Of a DNA stretch of 64,000 nt, positions 1 to 12,800 are shown piece after piece (positions within the stretch are counted from its first letter, which is position 1; each line of letters begins with the position of its first letter). The DNA comes from Ciona savignyi (Eukaryota; Chordata; Ascidiacea; Phlebobranchia; Cionidae). A model generated the notes under the pieces. It did not search any database and was not told the DNA's origin. It saw nothing but the letters and a program-made list of their open reading frames with translations. The position numbers and the translations under genes were made by a program. The DNA is taken from NCBI GenBank assembly GCA_000149265.1, contig CH003282.1, positions 115,358 through 179,357 of the forward strand. Reading direction: 5' to 3'.

Positions 1-370
1 CGTTTTCAATCGCGACCATGATCGTCGATTTCTGCTGTAAGTCCGATTGTCAATTTGTCAGTAATCCAATACGCTTTTCGTGAGTATTACTATTACTACT
101 GAATATCACACCGACTCTACTTAAATACTAACACTGAATTAAAGTTAAGATACAAACGGTTAGTTATAAGTCATCAGTATCATTATACGTATTCTAACGA
201 TGCCAAACTAAAGCTGCAAATAAAATACAGTATGTAGATCTAAAGCACTTTGTTCCCCATGCTATTTCGTATTTAAGAGACAAAGTCTTGTGTTATTTTG
301 AGAGAATTGAGCAGTACTAACATAAAAATAGTATAAGCCGCATCTAGATCTAAAATAGGGGGAAAGGATG

Positions 371-480
371 TACGGCCGTGTGGCCGAATGGATAATGCAA
401 CCAATACATATACTGCCTTCTATTTAAAAACGGTCCTAGTGAAGAGCCTATTATAGGTTCGAAACTCAGATAGGTAAAAA
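371..480 (+). mobile_element. tRNA-derived SINE, family 2
   Basis: A short repeat with an A-box-like segment (TGGCCGAATGGATAATGC) and a B-box-like segment (GGTTCGAAACTC) about 60 bases later, ending in an A-rich tail. It matches copies at 16901-17014, 17017-17118, 21083-21190 and 36408-36505. It is not a functional tRNA: no intact cloverleaf or acceptor stem can be formed. A composite tRNA-related SINE (Cics-1) is known from Ciona, but identity with it was not tested. Confidence 0.65.
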
Positions 481-694
481 AGGGCAAAGAATGGTTGTGT
501 GACCAAATAGTAAGCGCAAAAGATGCAGATGTCCTATCGAATAGCTTGGTGGGTAACTGCGTCGCTTTTCAGCCAACTGATTGTAGATTCGCAACTGATC
601 GCTATCTAGTCGAACGTACATGCTGCCGAAATGTTTACGCACGCGACCTAAAATATACCGACAACTGTAACCAAAATGGACAGTCTGAGTGCCG

Positions 695-794
695 NNNNNN
701 NNNNNNNNNNNNNNNNNNNNNNNNNNNNNNNNNNNNNNNNNNNNNNNNNNNNNNNNNNNNNNNNNNNNNNNNNNNNNNNNNNNNNNNNNNNNNN
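695..794. other. Assembly gap (100 N)
   Basis: Exactly 100 N, the same length as the other two gaps, so this is a placeholder of unknown real size. It may hide COX17 exon 2. Confidence 0.98.
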
Positions 795-1056
795 TTGTGA
801 TCATATCACTGTATTTGCAACAACTAGGCAGATAGGGGGACATACTACAATTGCAGTTTTATATTTAATAAGTTTAAATCATTAATCCATGGGATTATGC
901 AACATTCACTATATGTCTGGCCTAAATGTATAATGAATGCTGGTTTCAATTCAACAATCTTTCAGCTGCCTGCAAAGATCGCCTTTACTGATAGAGAATA
1001 AAAGATAAACACTGCGTCAAAAAATTAATACCGGTTATCTTTATAAAAAATGTTAC

Positions 1057-1205
1057 CATTCATCTCTAGCAGTTTTCGTCTCCGGACAGCAGCAACACGG
1101 TTTTAACGGCTTCCCATCTTTTCCAATTGGACGATTTTTTGTTTGTTTGGTCTGTGGTATTGAGCATTCATTTGGTGGCGGGGTGGTTCCCTGGATTTCC
1201 GGCAT
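1057..1205 (-). CDS. COX17: COX17 copper chaperone, first coding exon (partial gene)
   Basis: COX17 delivers Cu(I) in the mitochondrial intermembrane space to SCO1/COX11 for cytochrome c oxidase assembly. The exon starts at the ATG at 1205-1203 and gives about 49 residues: a variable N-terminus, then the diagnostic KPLKPCCCCPETKTARDE, aligning with the copper-binding KPLKPCCACPETKKARD block of animal COX17. The vicinal cysteines are present; one extra Cys replaces the usual Ala. The reading continues to TG at a GTAACA donor (exon end 1057, phase 2), consistent with completing the next conserved Cys in exon 2. That exon, which would carry the rest of the twin CX9C fold, is not visible. A TTTTCAG acceptor-like site at about 1252-1258 suggests a 5'UTR intron or spliced-leader site. 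The gene is head-to-head with CFDP1. Confidence 0.88.
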
Positions 1206-1853
1206 TTCACCTTGACTTGTCTTGACGATTTAAAAAATCAAAGTTACGAAACTGAAAATATAAGTTGTGACAAGGCAATATGATGACGAAACAAAAATGC
1301 AAGTCACAATAACGTCATAGAGGACATGCTCGCAGTGTTTCCAATTATATAAATACAATTAAAATATGTTATGTGGGCAAAAGTAAGAGTAAAATAATTT
1401 TTAATTTTAAAGACAACAATCACGCAATCCTTTTTTAATTAACATTAATAAAAATAGTTTTGCATAAACACTATTGGTAAACACCAAGTACTAAATAGTT
1501 GCTATCCACAGTAGTGCACAAGATAGAAGCTGTGTGGTATCGAGTTTGGTCTACTCAATCAGAACCTTGTTTCTTTTTTTGGATGACGATAATCCCTACT
1601 AAAAACTGTTCGGTATCGGTCAATTTTCACCGGGGAAAATCTTTTTTTGGAAACTAATACAGTACTCTATTTTTAAACTATATAGCAACCTCTGTAGCCA
1701 AAAAAAAGATTTGTTGTCCATGGAAAAAGGTCGATGCCAAAAAAAAAGTTCTCTCCTAGTAGACTAGACTCGATACCACATAGTTTCTACCGTGACACAA
1801 TAATAACAAGGCCGGATATTTAAAAATCGTATATTTTTAATGGTATAATAATA
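1206..1853. promoter_or_regulatory. Shared COX17/CFDP1 promoter region
   Basis: Only 648 bases separate the two divergent start codons, so both 5' UTRs and promoters must lie here. The right 40% is occupied by an inverted-repeat element (1531-1782). No clear TATA box could be assigned. The function as a bidirectional promoter is inferred from gene orientation. Confidence 0.55.
1531..1782. mobile_element. MITE-like inverted-repeat element in the promoter
   Basis: The left end (1531-1555, containing GTGGTATCGAGTTTGGTCTACT) is the near-perfect reverse complement of the right end (about 1758-1782, AGTAGACTAGACTCGATACCAC), with about 200 AT-rich non-coding bases between. This is the form of a small non-autonomous DNA transposon. 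I could not define a convincing target-site duplication, so the family is not assigned. The right end is only about 70 bases upstream of the CFDP1 ATG. Confidence 0.65.
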
Positions 1854-4800
1854 ATGTCGTCCAACGAGGACGAACATTCTTCGGAAGACGAAGATTACGT
1901 CCCAAATGACGCTGGTACGATACTTAATGAAAGTTTGACAGATAAAATTGGAATTTAAAAATACTCTTTGTTTTAGAACACTCCGGTAGCGACGGAGAAG
2001 ATGACAAAGGTGAAAATTCTTCACTTCAAGATGTTGAGAATAAACACAAGTATGGCTATTTAATTTTCAATGTTATATATTAACTGTATGCTTAAAAGTC
2101 TAGTCAGCCACGCAACACAGTAGGATTTTTAGTAATTTTCATTAACTCTAAGGAGTGTAAACTATTTTTAATAACAAATCTGTGTGCTAAAGATCAAAGT
2201 CAGATGAAGCGTGGGGAAAAAGTTTTTATTCTTAATGCACATGTCATTTTACCAAAAATCACTCAGTGTAAAAGTCGTATAAATATTGTCCAAACAATAC
2301 TTTGAAAGAGCTGTACAGTGCAAATATCCCTTTTACCCATTGATAGATACTTGCTAATACTCTTCTCTTTTTATATTTTCTTGTATAGAGAGGAAAGCGA
2401 AAAGGACACTGGGAAAGTTGATGAAATATGGAAAAGTTTTAAAGAAGATACAAAAATAAAGAAAAATGACCAACAAGATATAGCAGAGAATGACAACACT
2501 AAACAGGTAGAGCCATATTATGATGTTAATATAAGAATCCTATATTGAGATGTTGAATTATTGAATATGACTTCATAGGTATCATTACAATAACCCAAAT
2601 TTACTACAGTATAGGCTACTTTTTTACCAAAAAATTGCTCTGGGTTAAAAAATATGTGTAAAATGCTACATGCCTCAGAACTTGTAAATTGGATTAATAA
2701 TTCATGTTAAATTTGGTGTATAGCTTTTGATCTGTTGATAATACAGCTTAACTTATTTTTACAAAGTTACTCAGAAACTCATTTCCTACAATTATTTTAT
2801 AATTTTGGTTTGATGACGTCATCAAAATAATATTACGTCACTTATTTTATGTTACAGGTCCACCCATGCCAAAGTTTTTTTTTCGTTTTTTTATTATAAA
2901 ATGTTAGAATATAAGTTTAAATTACTATTAAGTCCACATTGTGTTTTTTTACTTCTTTTCTTTGAAACAAACTATAAATGAAGTGTCTGAACCAAATTGC
3001 AGACTATAACCATAAAGATACTCAAAACCCCCCAAAAAATGTAGAAAAAAACAGGTAAGATCACATCCGGGACATCCCAAGAAGCGAAACTGATTCTACT
3101 GCCATAGCCTAGAGACATTAATTAAAACCAATATTTTGGGCGTAGTAGAAAAAAATGTTTTTTTTGTGAGAATTTCCCCTCAAAATTAGACCAAAAAAGT
3201 CATAAAATTCAACTAACTTTAATTAAAAATTTCAAATGCAAAGTTATGTTTATTTTTGCTGTTTTCAAAGGATATATCATATAGCTTTCCAAAGAGACCA
3301 AACTTTAGCAGTTCGGACAAGAAATTCTGGAGATTTTTCATTTTGATTAAGCACATGTCAAAAAGGACAAATTTGTTCTTATCGTTTTTAAAGGGATAAT
3401 AATAATCTACAGAATGCCGAACAAATTAAAACTGATGAGAAACAAGTTCAATCGGAAAAACATGAATCGTTAGAAAACAAAGACTCATCAAAAGATACAG
3501 TGACAATCACCAAAGTTTACGATTTTGCCGGAGAAGATGTAAAGTAAGTTCTTGTGTCATATCATGCGAATTGACGGATTGAAATATTAACTTCATCTCT
3601 GTTATAGAGTTACTAAAGAAGTGAAAAAGAATTCAAAAGAAGCTTTGGAACATTTGAAAACAACTGGTACAAATGGAAGGTGAGGAGTATAGGATAGGGA
3701 CCGCTCGTGTTTATCGCTATGGGTAGGAAAACAAATGGCGCTATAAATTGGGCTACAATAATATTTCAAAAATATCGATAATCGCAATACAACACTTGAA
3801 ATGTTCATGATTTGGGTGAAATTTAACAGGGTTTTGTATCACTAAGAGAAAAATCATTTGATTTTAACAGTTATTATTTGATCATTATTTAGCAAGATAA
3901 AACTTTCAGTTCAGTTTGAGGTATGAAGTTGCATTTCCACAAAATCCCAAAAAAATTCCAACACGAATTGCAATATGTCAATGCTAATAATGTATACTTT
4001 TAACAGCTATTATTGTAACGTAGTTGGGCAGTAGTCAGATTACCTTGGAAAATAAATCACTTAAATGTAGTCTTTTCGGCCGAATGGTTGTTGAATTAAA
4101 ACCAGCTACAGGCTAGTTGATGGTTTGCATGACAAAGGCATTTAGGAGACATAGCATAAACACAGAATCAATTGGTTAAAGTAAACTGTTAGCTTTGCCA
4201 AAAAGTGTATTAATACACTGTAATAATTATTCGGTGTCCGGCTGTAAGCATAAGTACAGTGACAATGACAGTAATAACCCATCCAACTTCTCCAATTTTT
4301 CTTAAGTAAAAAAAAAATAACTGTTCACATATTATTTAATATGCCCCAGCTGCTTGCTATGTATGAAACCTCCATTCGTTAATTCTTTTAAATAAAAACA
4401 AATCTTGGTACTTGGATCAATATCATTTTTATTCCAAACAGTACACCTGGAAAGTCTGGTATCAGCGGTTTTAAGAAGAGAGCTGGTGGTGGAATCAGTA
4501 ATGTCCTTGGAAAACTGGGGAAGAAGCCAAAACTAAGCACCCTGGTAATGTGCTTCTTAATTATTGTTTTATAAAATTCTTTCATATTTTCATAAAAATT
4601 TTCATAAAATGAGAATTAAAGGAACGAGAAACCGTAAAATTACAGCAAAACGCTCAGTAAACCTGTCGGTGTACAAATCACAGGATATAATTTCTTATCC
4701 TGCCATACGTATTCTTTGTTAATCAATCAGTAAAATTTACTCAACAACTTTAAATGTACTGGTGAGGAATGTCAGTCCAATGCTTCTGGTTTAGCTCACA

Positions 4801-5500
4801 TGGCCTTTTTATTTCACTAACTTTCTCTTTCCTCAGGAGAAATCCAAGTTGGATTGGGATCGATACAAAGAAGAGGAAGGAATAGAGGATGAGTTGAAGA
4901 CTTACAACAAAGGAAAGCAAGGGTAAGAATTTTTATAAATGTGTGAGACAACAACAGTTATAACATAGGCAATCATCACATATCATGTTCATGCAGACGA
5001 ATTGCTGTACTCATTGCAGTGTGTTTTTATAGCAAGTTGATCAATCCGATTAAAATCACTGGATTAGAGTAATATCTGTTGAGTGCCTTGTCCAAGATCA
5101 CAACAGCTCTAAAAATGGTCCGAGTTAAGTTCAAACAAAGAACCTGTTTAAGTAAGCCAGGTCATGAATAGGTCATTGGATTTTGTAGTAATGTTGTTTA
5201 GTGGTTGATTCTTTAAAGTTACAAGATCAAAACCAGTCACTTGCAATTATGTTCTTTGACATGCTACTTAATCCAATTAAATTTAAAGGGGTCTCAAGTT
5301 ATCCAACATAAGGTACAAGGTGTTCTCAGGATTGCCTGTTTGAAAGCGCTTCATTTTCCAGATTTTGTTCAGTTTTATGTTACTTCGGCTAAAATTTTGT
5401 TTTTTAAAGGTACTTGGAAAAGGTGTCCTTCCTCGAAAGAACTGATATGAGACAATTTCAAAATGAACGAGATTTACGTCAGAAGATTAGCAGACGGTGA
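1854..5500 (+). CDS. CFDP1: CFDP1 / BCNT (Swc5 homologue), complete, 8 exons
   Basis: CFDP1 is the Swc5 subunit of the SRCAP/SWR1 remodeller that exchanges H2A for H2A.Z in nuclear chromatin. Coding exons: 1854-1914, 1977-2049, 2389-2506, 3413-3543, 3608-3679, 4442-4544, 4837-4922, 5410-5500. All have GT-AG borders and consistent phase, giving 244 residues (human about 299). The acidic N-terminus has the family SSEDEDYVP motif (residues ~9-17). IWKSFK (58-63) fits the histone-binding DEF/Y-type segment. The C-terminal BCNT-C domain starts near KVYDFAG (~117) and includes LDWDRYK (191-197) and a final LERTDMRQFQNERDLRQ block, the most conserved part of the family. The gene diverges from COX17 and converges on the first nucleoside transporter. 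Identification is very secure; exon 5-6 borders are supported by phase only. Confidence 0.94.
2809..2826. promoter_or_regulatory. CRE-type 18-bp palindrome in CFDP1 intron 3
   Basis: The perfect palindrome TTTGATGACGTCATCAAA contains the full CREB/ATF site TGACGTCA; a half-site (TTACGTCA) follows about 10 bases later. It could be an intronic enhancer element for bZIP factors. This is a sequence match only. Confidence 0.45.
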
Positions 5501-5671
5501 AAATCTGAGATTTCTATGCTGGAGAAATCAAGAATGAACTAGTCAAGAATGGGGGCGAATGAAAGTTTTGAATTAAAGTGCTAAATAATAATCAGTAATA
5601 TTTACTGCCACTGCTTTAAGCCTAGGTCTTTATTTTGGTCTTGTGATTGATTCAGCAACAAGATCGATTTG

Positions 5672-5701
5672 AATAAAATTCTTGGCATTTTTAATAATAA
5701 A
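5672..5701 (+). terminator. Poly(A) signals for CFDP1
   Basis: Two AATAAA hexamers, at 5672-5677 and 5696-5701, follow the CFDP1 stop by 172-196 bases. Confidence 0.55.
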
Positions 5702-6800
5702 TGCAATGAAATACTCGTATTGTGTTACTGTGGTTGAAAAACATGTGGGCGGGCACTAGTCAGATTATCCAAGCTATTTTATTAAAGAGGATAGAAAAAT
5801 TTCTACAATTTCTTGCATTTAATCCATTAAATACCTGGTTCAAGCAATGTCTGTCTGAAGTTCCTTGCCAAGGACACAACCAACTTTTGACGGAGACAAC
5901 AGGCTTTTTAAACACAGATTAAACACATGAATGGCAGTATGTAACTTAAAAATCGACATGTGAAATCAAAAACCGGCCCTATGCGTGGGAAGTTTCTTAA
6001 CAAGTGTTACACAACATTTTGATCTTTGTAATTTCACAATTTAAAAAGTGAAAAGTTCGATCTTTAGCCTAACCGTATTCCACCACATTTGTTCTTGGTA
6101 AAATGCACTTCACAGGTCACTTAAAAATAGATGAGTATATATCAAATACAAAACATACTGCAATATCTCTTGCAACACATCTATAAGCATGAAGTAGTCC
6201 ACTCATTTCCGGCATTCTAATGACTATAGTGCACCCTTATGTAAATAAAAATACATTTCCTTGTTAAATACCAATAAAAACTCTTGTAATATTTGGCAAC
6301 AAATTGTTTTATTTTAATCCAGCAAAATTCAAGCAAGTTTTAACAAAATTACAAATAACCCATACACAACAAAGCACTTCTCTAAAAATTTAGCAAAACA
6401 GTGAAATGATAGGAACTTTTTGGTTAACAGCAGCACTTGGGCAGTCAATTCAGTGTCAGCAAGATTGAAGTAAAATTGTGTAGGTTCGAGTCAATGTGTA
6501 TAACAAACAGGCAACAGCTTTCAATTGAACAAACTTTTTGTGTAGTTTTGAGCAATATTATAAATATGGTGGTAACGAATAGCTAGCATTTAAAAAAACA
6601 CATGAAATAATTAAACAATTTATGATGAGGATAGGACCATAGTATTGCTAGCATAGCACTAAAACAAATGAGATATACAATTACTAAAAGTTCACAGCAT
6701 ATTGCTAAAATTATTTGAAGGCCGTAGCACTTCGTTCATCAAAAAAAATCGTACATGCAGGAGATAAAATAAGCTTTAATCAATTAAATAAGACTTCCCC
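5702..6800. other. Convergent intergenic region, CFDP1 to SLC28 copy 1
   Basis: It holds a 5'-truncated family 1 SINE fragment (about 5745-5905, minus orientation, recognisable by the GTTCAAGCAATGTC and CAAGGACACAACC segments) and the 3' UTR of the minus-strand transporter. A minus-strand AATAAA (TTTATT at about 6308-6313) lies ~490 bases downstream of that stop. Nothing else is recognisable. Confidence 0.5.
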
Positions 6801-9800
6801 TCATACACAAGTGTTCACACAGTCTAAGTTAAATGCTGTAGCCGACCAATCATAGTTGCAGCAATTCAAGCAAGCAGTAGAATTGGGGGACCTAAAATTT
6901 AATAATGAAAGATAAGCATTGATAATAGTTTAGTTAGTTTATTTTCGCTCTCAAGGACACAGCCGACTAGCTAGCGACCACTTTCGAAATCTGCAACCCT
7001 TTGGCTATAAGGCGACACACTAAATCACCACACTAATTTGTCGTGATGACTGGACTATGGGCATGTGCTATTTTAAACTTGTTTAACTACCCTTAAAGAC
7101 AACAAGCTGGTGATATTTATTGACAGGTGAATCTCCACATTATTTAACTTCGGGAGTTGAACATATGCATCCTATCCATAATTTCATACACAATATTAAG
7201 TTACAGTGTTGCCATGGCATAAAAAAAGTTACTTACATTTGATAAACCACGGTTGAGCAACACTGCCACAACCGAGAGGGATCAGAGTATGTCCAGTTGG
7301 CAGCAGCCAACATTTGGTCGCATACAATAGTACGTGGAATGTATAAGAAACCTGTGGGAAGAATAAAATAAGGTTAAAGATAAAAAATTTTTCACAATCT
7401 GCAGTATGTGATAATTGGAACCATCAATCACATATAAAATTTCTATCAATTATTTTGGTCACTAGCTACTAGCTAGTCGGTTGTGTCTTTGGACAAGCCA
7501 CTTAACGAACATTGCCTGACTCAGCGGATTAATGGTTCCTACCAAATTGAAGGAACGTGTGATGGTGTGAATCATACAAAACACTCTACAATATCTCCGA
7601 TAACTTGTAAGCAAGAGGTGATCTGACCATTGCCCGCGTTATAACCGGCTTGATTTTCAAATTCACAAGGATAAACATGAATATCTTTCCTATCCTATCC
7701 TTCGCACTAGTAGCAAATTGTAACATAGCAGAGGAAAATAAACAGTAGTTTAGAAAAGTCACTGAAAGTACTATGTGTAAGCTCGCACATAAAATTAACC
7801 AAGAATTATGTTTAATATGACTTGAATAATGACATTGACAGCAAAAAGTTGACATTAAACACAAAACTTGTTTTTAGAGACAAATACAGAGCAGAAATTT
7901 TAAACTGGTTTCATACAAAGTAATATATTGTACTTTTACCTTAAAAGGTAATCAAAGGAGTATACATAAATACCTTATTTTATCCGATCCTATATAATCT
8001 CCCCTACTAATAAAATCTAATATACACATGCTTTACATAATCTTTACAAGCCAACTTACCAGCAACGCAGGCATTTAAAATACTGACAAAGACTCCGGCT
8101 ATTAAAGCTCTGATGACGATCTTCGCCATTTCTCCCTGTCTCTGGGGTGCTAGACTACCTGTGGTTTCGAATATCAGCATTACTTTTAGGCAAGAGAAAT
8201 CAAAATCTTTAAAAAATTGCTGGGTAATGTGTACATTAATATTCTCTGCATTATTTCATCTTTGCGGATGTGTGATATCAAATTAAATAAATATGTGCGA
8301 TGTGTTTTAGCGCCAATTCACGTTATTAGCTTGTTTAAACTTTAATAATAAAATAGACTTGCATTAAAATTATTAGTGACTACAGCAGTTAGTTGTAATG
8401 TTTGTGCAATAAATAAAACACATATACAGCAGCATTTATAAAGGTAAAATCTCAAATAAATAAACTTACCAAGACCACCAAGCATAATTCCCAGGGAGCC
8501 TATGTTAGCAAAGCCGCATAAAGCGTACGTAACAATCGCCTCTGTACGTTCATCCACCCAATTCGTGACCCCGGTAATGGGGTCAATCTGGGGTATCGTG
8601 CCATTGTCTCGCGCTTTAATCATGCCGGAAAGTGACTCGTATGCGATGAACTCGTTCAGGAATATTTTGGTGCCAATCAACTCGGCAGCCTGCATGGGGT
8701 GAGCTTGTTGTTATGTGTGGAAGGTAAGAGTGTGTTGTTAAAATAGATATGCTGCCATATTATAGCAGTTATTGTAGTTCTAACAGTAATTAGCCACATT
8801 CCAATATTTTGTTTTACAATGACGATGCAATGTTCCGGTCCGGTGCTTGAATATATAAGAGGAACACAATAGTAAAGTTATTACGCACGATTGTTATGAT
8901 TTAACCAATTTTGTATTTAAAATGCAGTTTAAATCAAGGAAAAGTAAAAATAAACATAAAATCGACAGTCATAACACCTTTTAAAAGATTGGTTTTCAAT
9001 TCTACAAGTGCCCAAGAATAACATTCAACAATTCGTGTTTTAAAAATTAATTACAAAAATATGGAAATTTTACCTTGAAGCAATCCTTCCACTCAATTCC
9101 CATCAAATATGTGAGTGGCATGAACACGTATGAACAGATCAGCTGCAATACAAACACTAATGTGAATATTTGTTATGACAGGAAGCTATGTATGGGAGGT
9201 TATTGTTTCTACGGTGCACTTTAATCTTGAAGTGGGTTCAAATGTCTGGGGACTATGGCAACAATGTGTTTATAGGTTTGTATGCTATACTGCAAGCCTA
9301 CAGCATACTTATTTAATACCATATTGTCTTCACATTGTCCAGCAAAGGGTTAATGGAGGTCACTACTGCATAGTGTACATTACAATCTATTTCAACAAAC
9401 AACTTGGTTTCACAAGGTAGTTAGGAAGAAGATATCTCGAAATATGAATCCTAGCTAGTACTTTGAACTTTAAACCAGTAATGTGAATATATCGCATTGT
9501 ACACACTACAGATTACGAATTTTGTGACAAATAAAGACGGAATTGGATTTGGAAGTTAAGTGAATTGTAAAAATAATAAAAAACAAATTTGCAATGGGAA
9601 TTAGCAAACTAAATCCAACAATCGGTTGCCCTGGCACACCCACACCTTAAAATAAAACCTCTTACCTCAAAGCTTAGTTGGGGGCAATCCATTAAGCCCC
9701 CAAACCAACCAAGAAACCCATTGATAGCGGCTAGCAGTGAGAGAAATGCAACCAGATTCCCCCCGATGTTTAACACAAGTGGGATAGCTTGTGATGCACC

Positions 9801-12800
9801 GACGAAAGCAGCTTCTATGATATTTCTATGTTCCCTAGAGAAGAGTTAAAAAAGATCTTTTAACCATGGAAAAATATATTTTCCAACTTATTTTTAAACA
9901 ATAACACTCATTAAAGTAGTAAAAATAAGTTAAAATTCATATTTCAGTTAAACCCAGCCCAAAATATTGGAAATAAAAATCATTAGTAAGCTTTTAATTT
10001 GACTGAAGAGTTAAACCTGCAAACTTTACTAATTAAAGGGGTGATTGCAGTTTCCATAACTCTACCAAGTACTTGAGAAAAATTGTGTTTAAAATAAAAT
10101 AAATTACAGCTAAACAAAGCGTCTAATGTAATTAGTTATTTCTTTCAACAAAGTTTCTTACGTCTTTTCAAGAACTAGCCCAGAGGTTTGCATAAACTTT
10201 GACCTCTTCGTTTCCGGGTAGACAAGCTTCGAAACAGCGAGTGCACAAGGTGACGCCATCACACATGCAGTGATTACGTACACTGCTTGAATCTGTGGAT
10301 TGGAATTAAAATAAGATTTAGAGTTTAATGTTTTTTTTTTCAGTGACAATTTGTTTTTAAATACTTAATGAATTTAACATTGCTTTTAAATCACAAGAAT
10401 GTATAAAGGTACAACTACAGTTGTCGGATTACTTTAAATGTGTTGGACTTCGCCCATTTAAGCGTCAGTCACACATGTCAATCTTAAAAACAATGTTTTT
10501 GCATTGAGACAGAGTATCAAATCAGTTTTCAAAATGCTTATCCTGCAAGGCCGCATATACAGGACAAAATAAGCCCACATATGAACAAAACTCACCCCAA
10601 ACCCAAGATAAGCCCCGAGTACACTCCCGGCGATTGTTCCAAAACCCGCGGTCATAACAGCGTGAAGTTCAGAGGTGGTGAGGTCATCGATGTAAGGTCG
10701 GATTAGCAGAGGGGACTCCGTTTGACCGACAAATATATTTCCTGCAAGAAAATAAGAATAGTGATAAACTGATCTAAAATTAAAATTCAGTTAAACCATA
10801 ATTTGTTGTGGTATTGTTCATATTAAACTAAAAGTCAAAAGATGATGCCTAATTATTACATTTTAATTAAGCACTTTATTGACTTTTGCTCAAAACACCA
10901 AACAATTGCAAGATTGGTTGTTCACTAAACACTAAACAGATTAAAATAATCTGTTACCACCACATATTATTATCTTTGTACCTGCTGCTACCATAGATTC
11001 TGTGGCTGAAGTGTTAAGCGTGATTTGCATAATGAAGGCGATCTTTAGAATAAGCCACTGCATTGCTCCAAGGTAATAGAGAATGGATATGAAAGCACTG
11101 AAGTAGATAACGATGGGCAACACCTGTGTAGAATTAGGAACAAAATAAGTATTTATACAAAATATGACAAGAAAAAGGTAACCTTGATAGTTTAGCAACC
11201 AGTAGGCCTGTGTAAAATGATTCTTGTTGCGTTAAATAAACACCTGAAGTGGCAGAGTGGTCCAAAAAGTTTGGTTCAGACAAATAAATGATTTGTATAA
11301 TAAATGGTGTAAATTAAACCAGTTTTATTTGCGGACTGCAGTTAATATTTATTTGTCTTTCAGCATAGCAAAAAAGAAATGACGTTGACAATCTTTATGC
11401 ATGAAATACAAACTGAATATTTACCTTGAACGCGAAAAAATGGTCCATATAGTTTGGTCCAAACAAGAAAGCTGCGCCAGCATTCGTGTAGTTGATAAAG
11501 GTTTGTGCAAGACTGCCAAGCCAGTTAAACGCGTCAAACCCAGCCTGGGTTCGCAATATAATCATTCCCATACAAACTTGAATAAACAAACCCCAGAATA
11601 CAGGTCTCCATTTTACCTGTAAGGATAAATGGGTAAGAGCACACTTAAATGAGACGCAGTGATGGGATTTAAGAGGTTTGCATGGGTTCGTTTTTTCTTT
11701 GAACGTCGGGATAATCACCGATCCGATTCTTGCTTTTTTTTAAGACATTAGACCTTTTAAAGAACCTGTTGTTAGTAAGTACGATACAAAAGCAAACCTG
11801 TTCTTAAAATTTTAAATCCCATCACTGATGAGATGTGTTTCACACTTTGAATGTAAGTAATTTCCATTAGCAATTTTAATTCAAGCACTAGCCAGCTATC
11901 TTAATAAATTATATATATTTTACCAATTATCTCAGTTAATTATGATTCCTTTGGCCAAATAGTTCATATATATTAGTTAAGATGAGCTTCAAACCACTTA
12001 ATTGTTTAAATGAACTGGCGATTTTGTTGTTCATTTATTGTTATATAATATAAACATAGCAGCTATTAAAGTCTTCACCATTGGCACTATTAAAGTATTT
12101 CTAAAGGGAATTACTGACCAGTAAGGTTAAATAGGGTTGCGTAGCACCACATGCTCATAAAAAGGAAGCTTGATGTGCTAAGAAGAAGTGTAATCTGACC
12201 TGATTGGGATACTTTGATGTAACAAATAGGCCAAGTAGCATAACAAAATATCCAGCACCAGAAATCAACTGTTCGGGACGTTTAGATGTGTCCAAAGCAA
12301 TCCAAGTTGCTAATCCTGCCACCACCAGTATGACAAACACCCTGGAAAATTTAATTATGATAAATGTCTTGGAAAATGTATATTGTCTATGGTTGGGCAT
12401 AAAACGTATTTCCGACCTTTAACCACATAGAAAGCACTGGACAAAACTTTGACGTTATTTACAAATTCGTAATTCAAAACTATTTCGTTTCATTTTTTGG
12501 GAAATGCCCACATAGCACTTCTACATGGCTGCTGTCTTTTTCCAGAACCGGTCATGGATAGTTCAGTTAAGAATGTAATAAAATCATGTTGTTAATATAA
12601 CACACAGGCTATTCAAGTATTAGCATACAAACAAAACAAATCTCCAAATATTATGAACCGCAATCAGAGTCCTATTTCTTACCACTGAATCCAAAACATG
12701 TTGTTTGCGATCCGTTTAAACATCGGCCTCATAAAATGACAAATATCATTTCCATAATAATCCCGGATGAGTGCATAGATATTATAGATCACCACCACAA

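Larger units (their letters stand above)
1..1056. other. Left-edge region without a recognised exon
   Basis: Apart from a tRNA-like SINE at 371-480 and the N gap at 695-794, I see no coding exon here. The missing second exon of the minus-strand COX17 gene should lie in this stretch, inside the gap, or beyond the left edge. I searched the readable bases on the minus strand for the expected Cys/His-rich C-terminal exon and did not find it. The short reading frames that cross the gap are artefacts of the N run. Confidence 0.6.

Noticed and set aside
8502-8702. Plus-strand open frame opposite an SLC28 exon
   Set aside because: Shadow of the conserved minus-strand exon 8689-8470.
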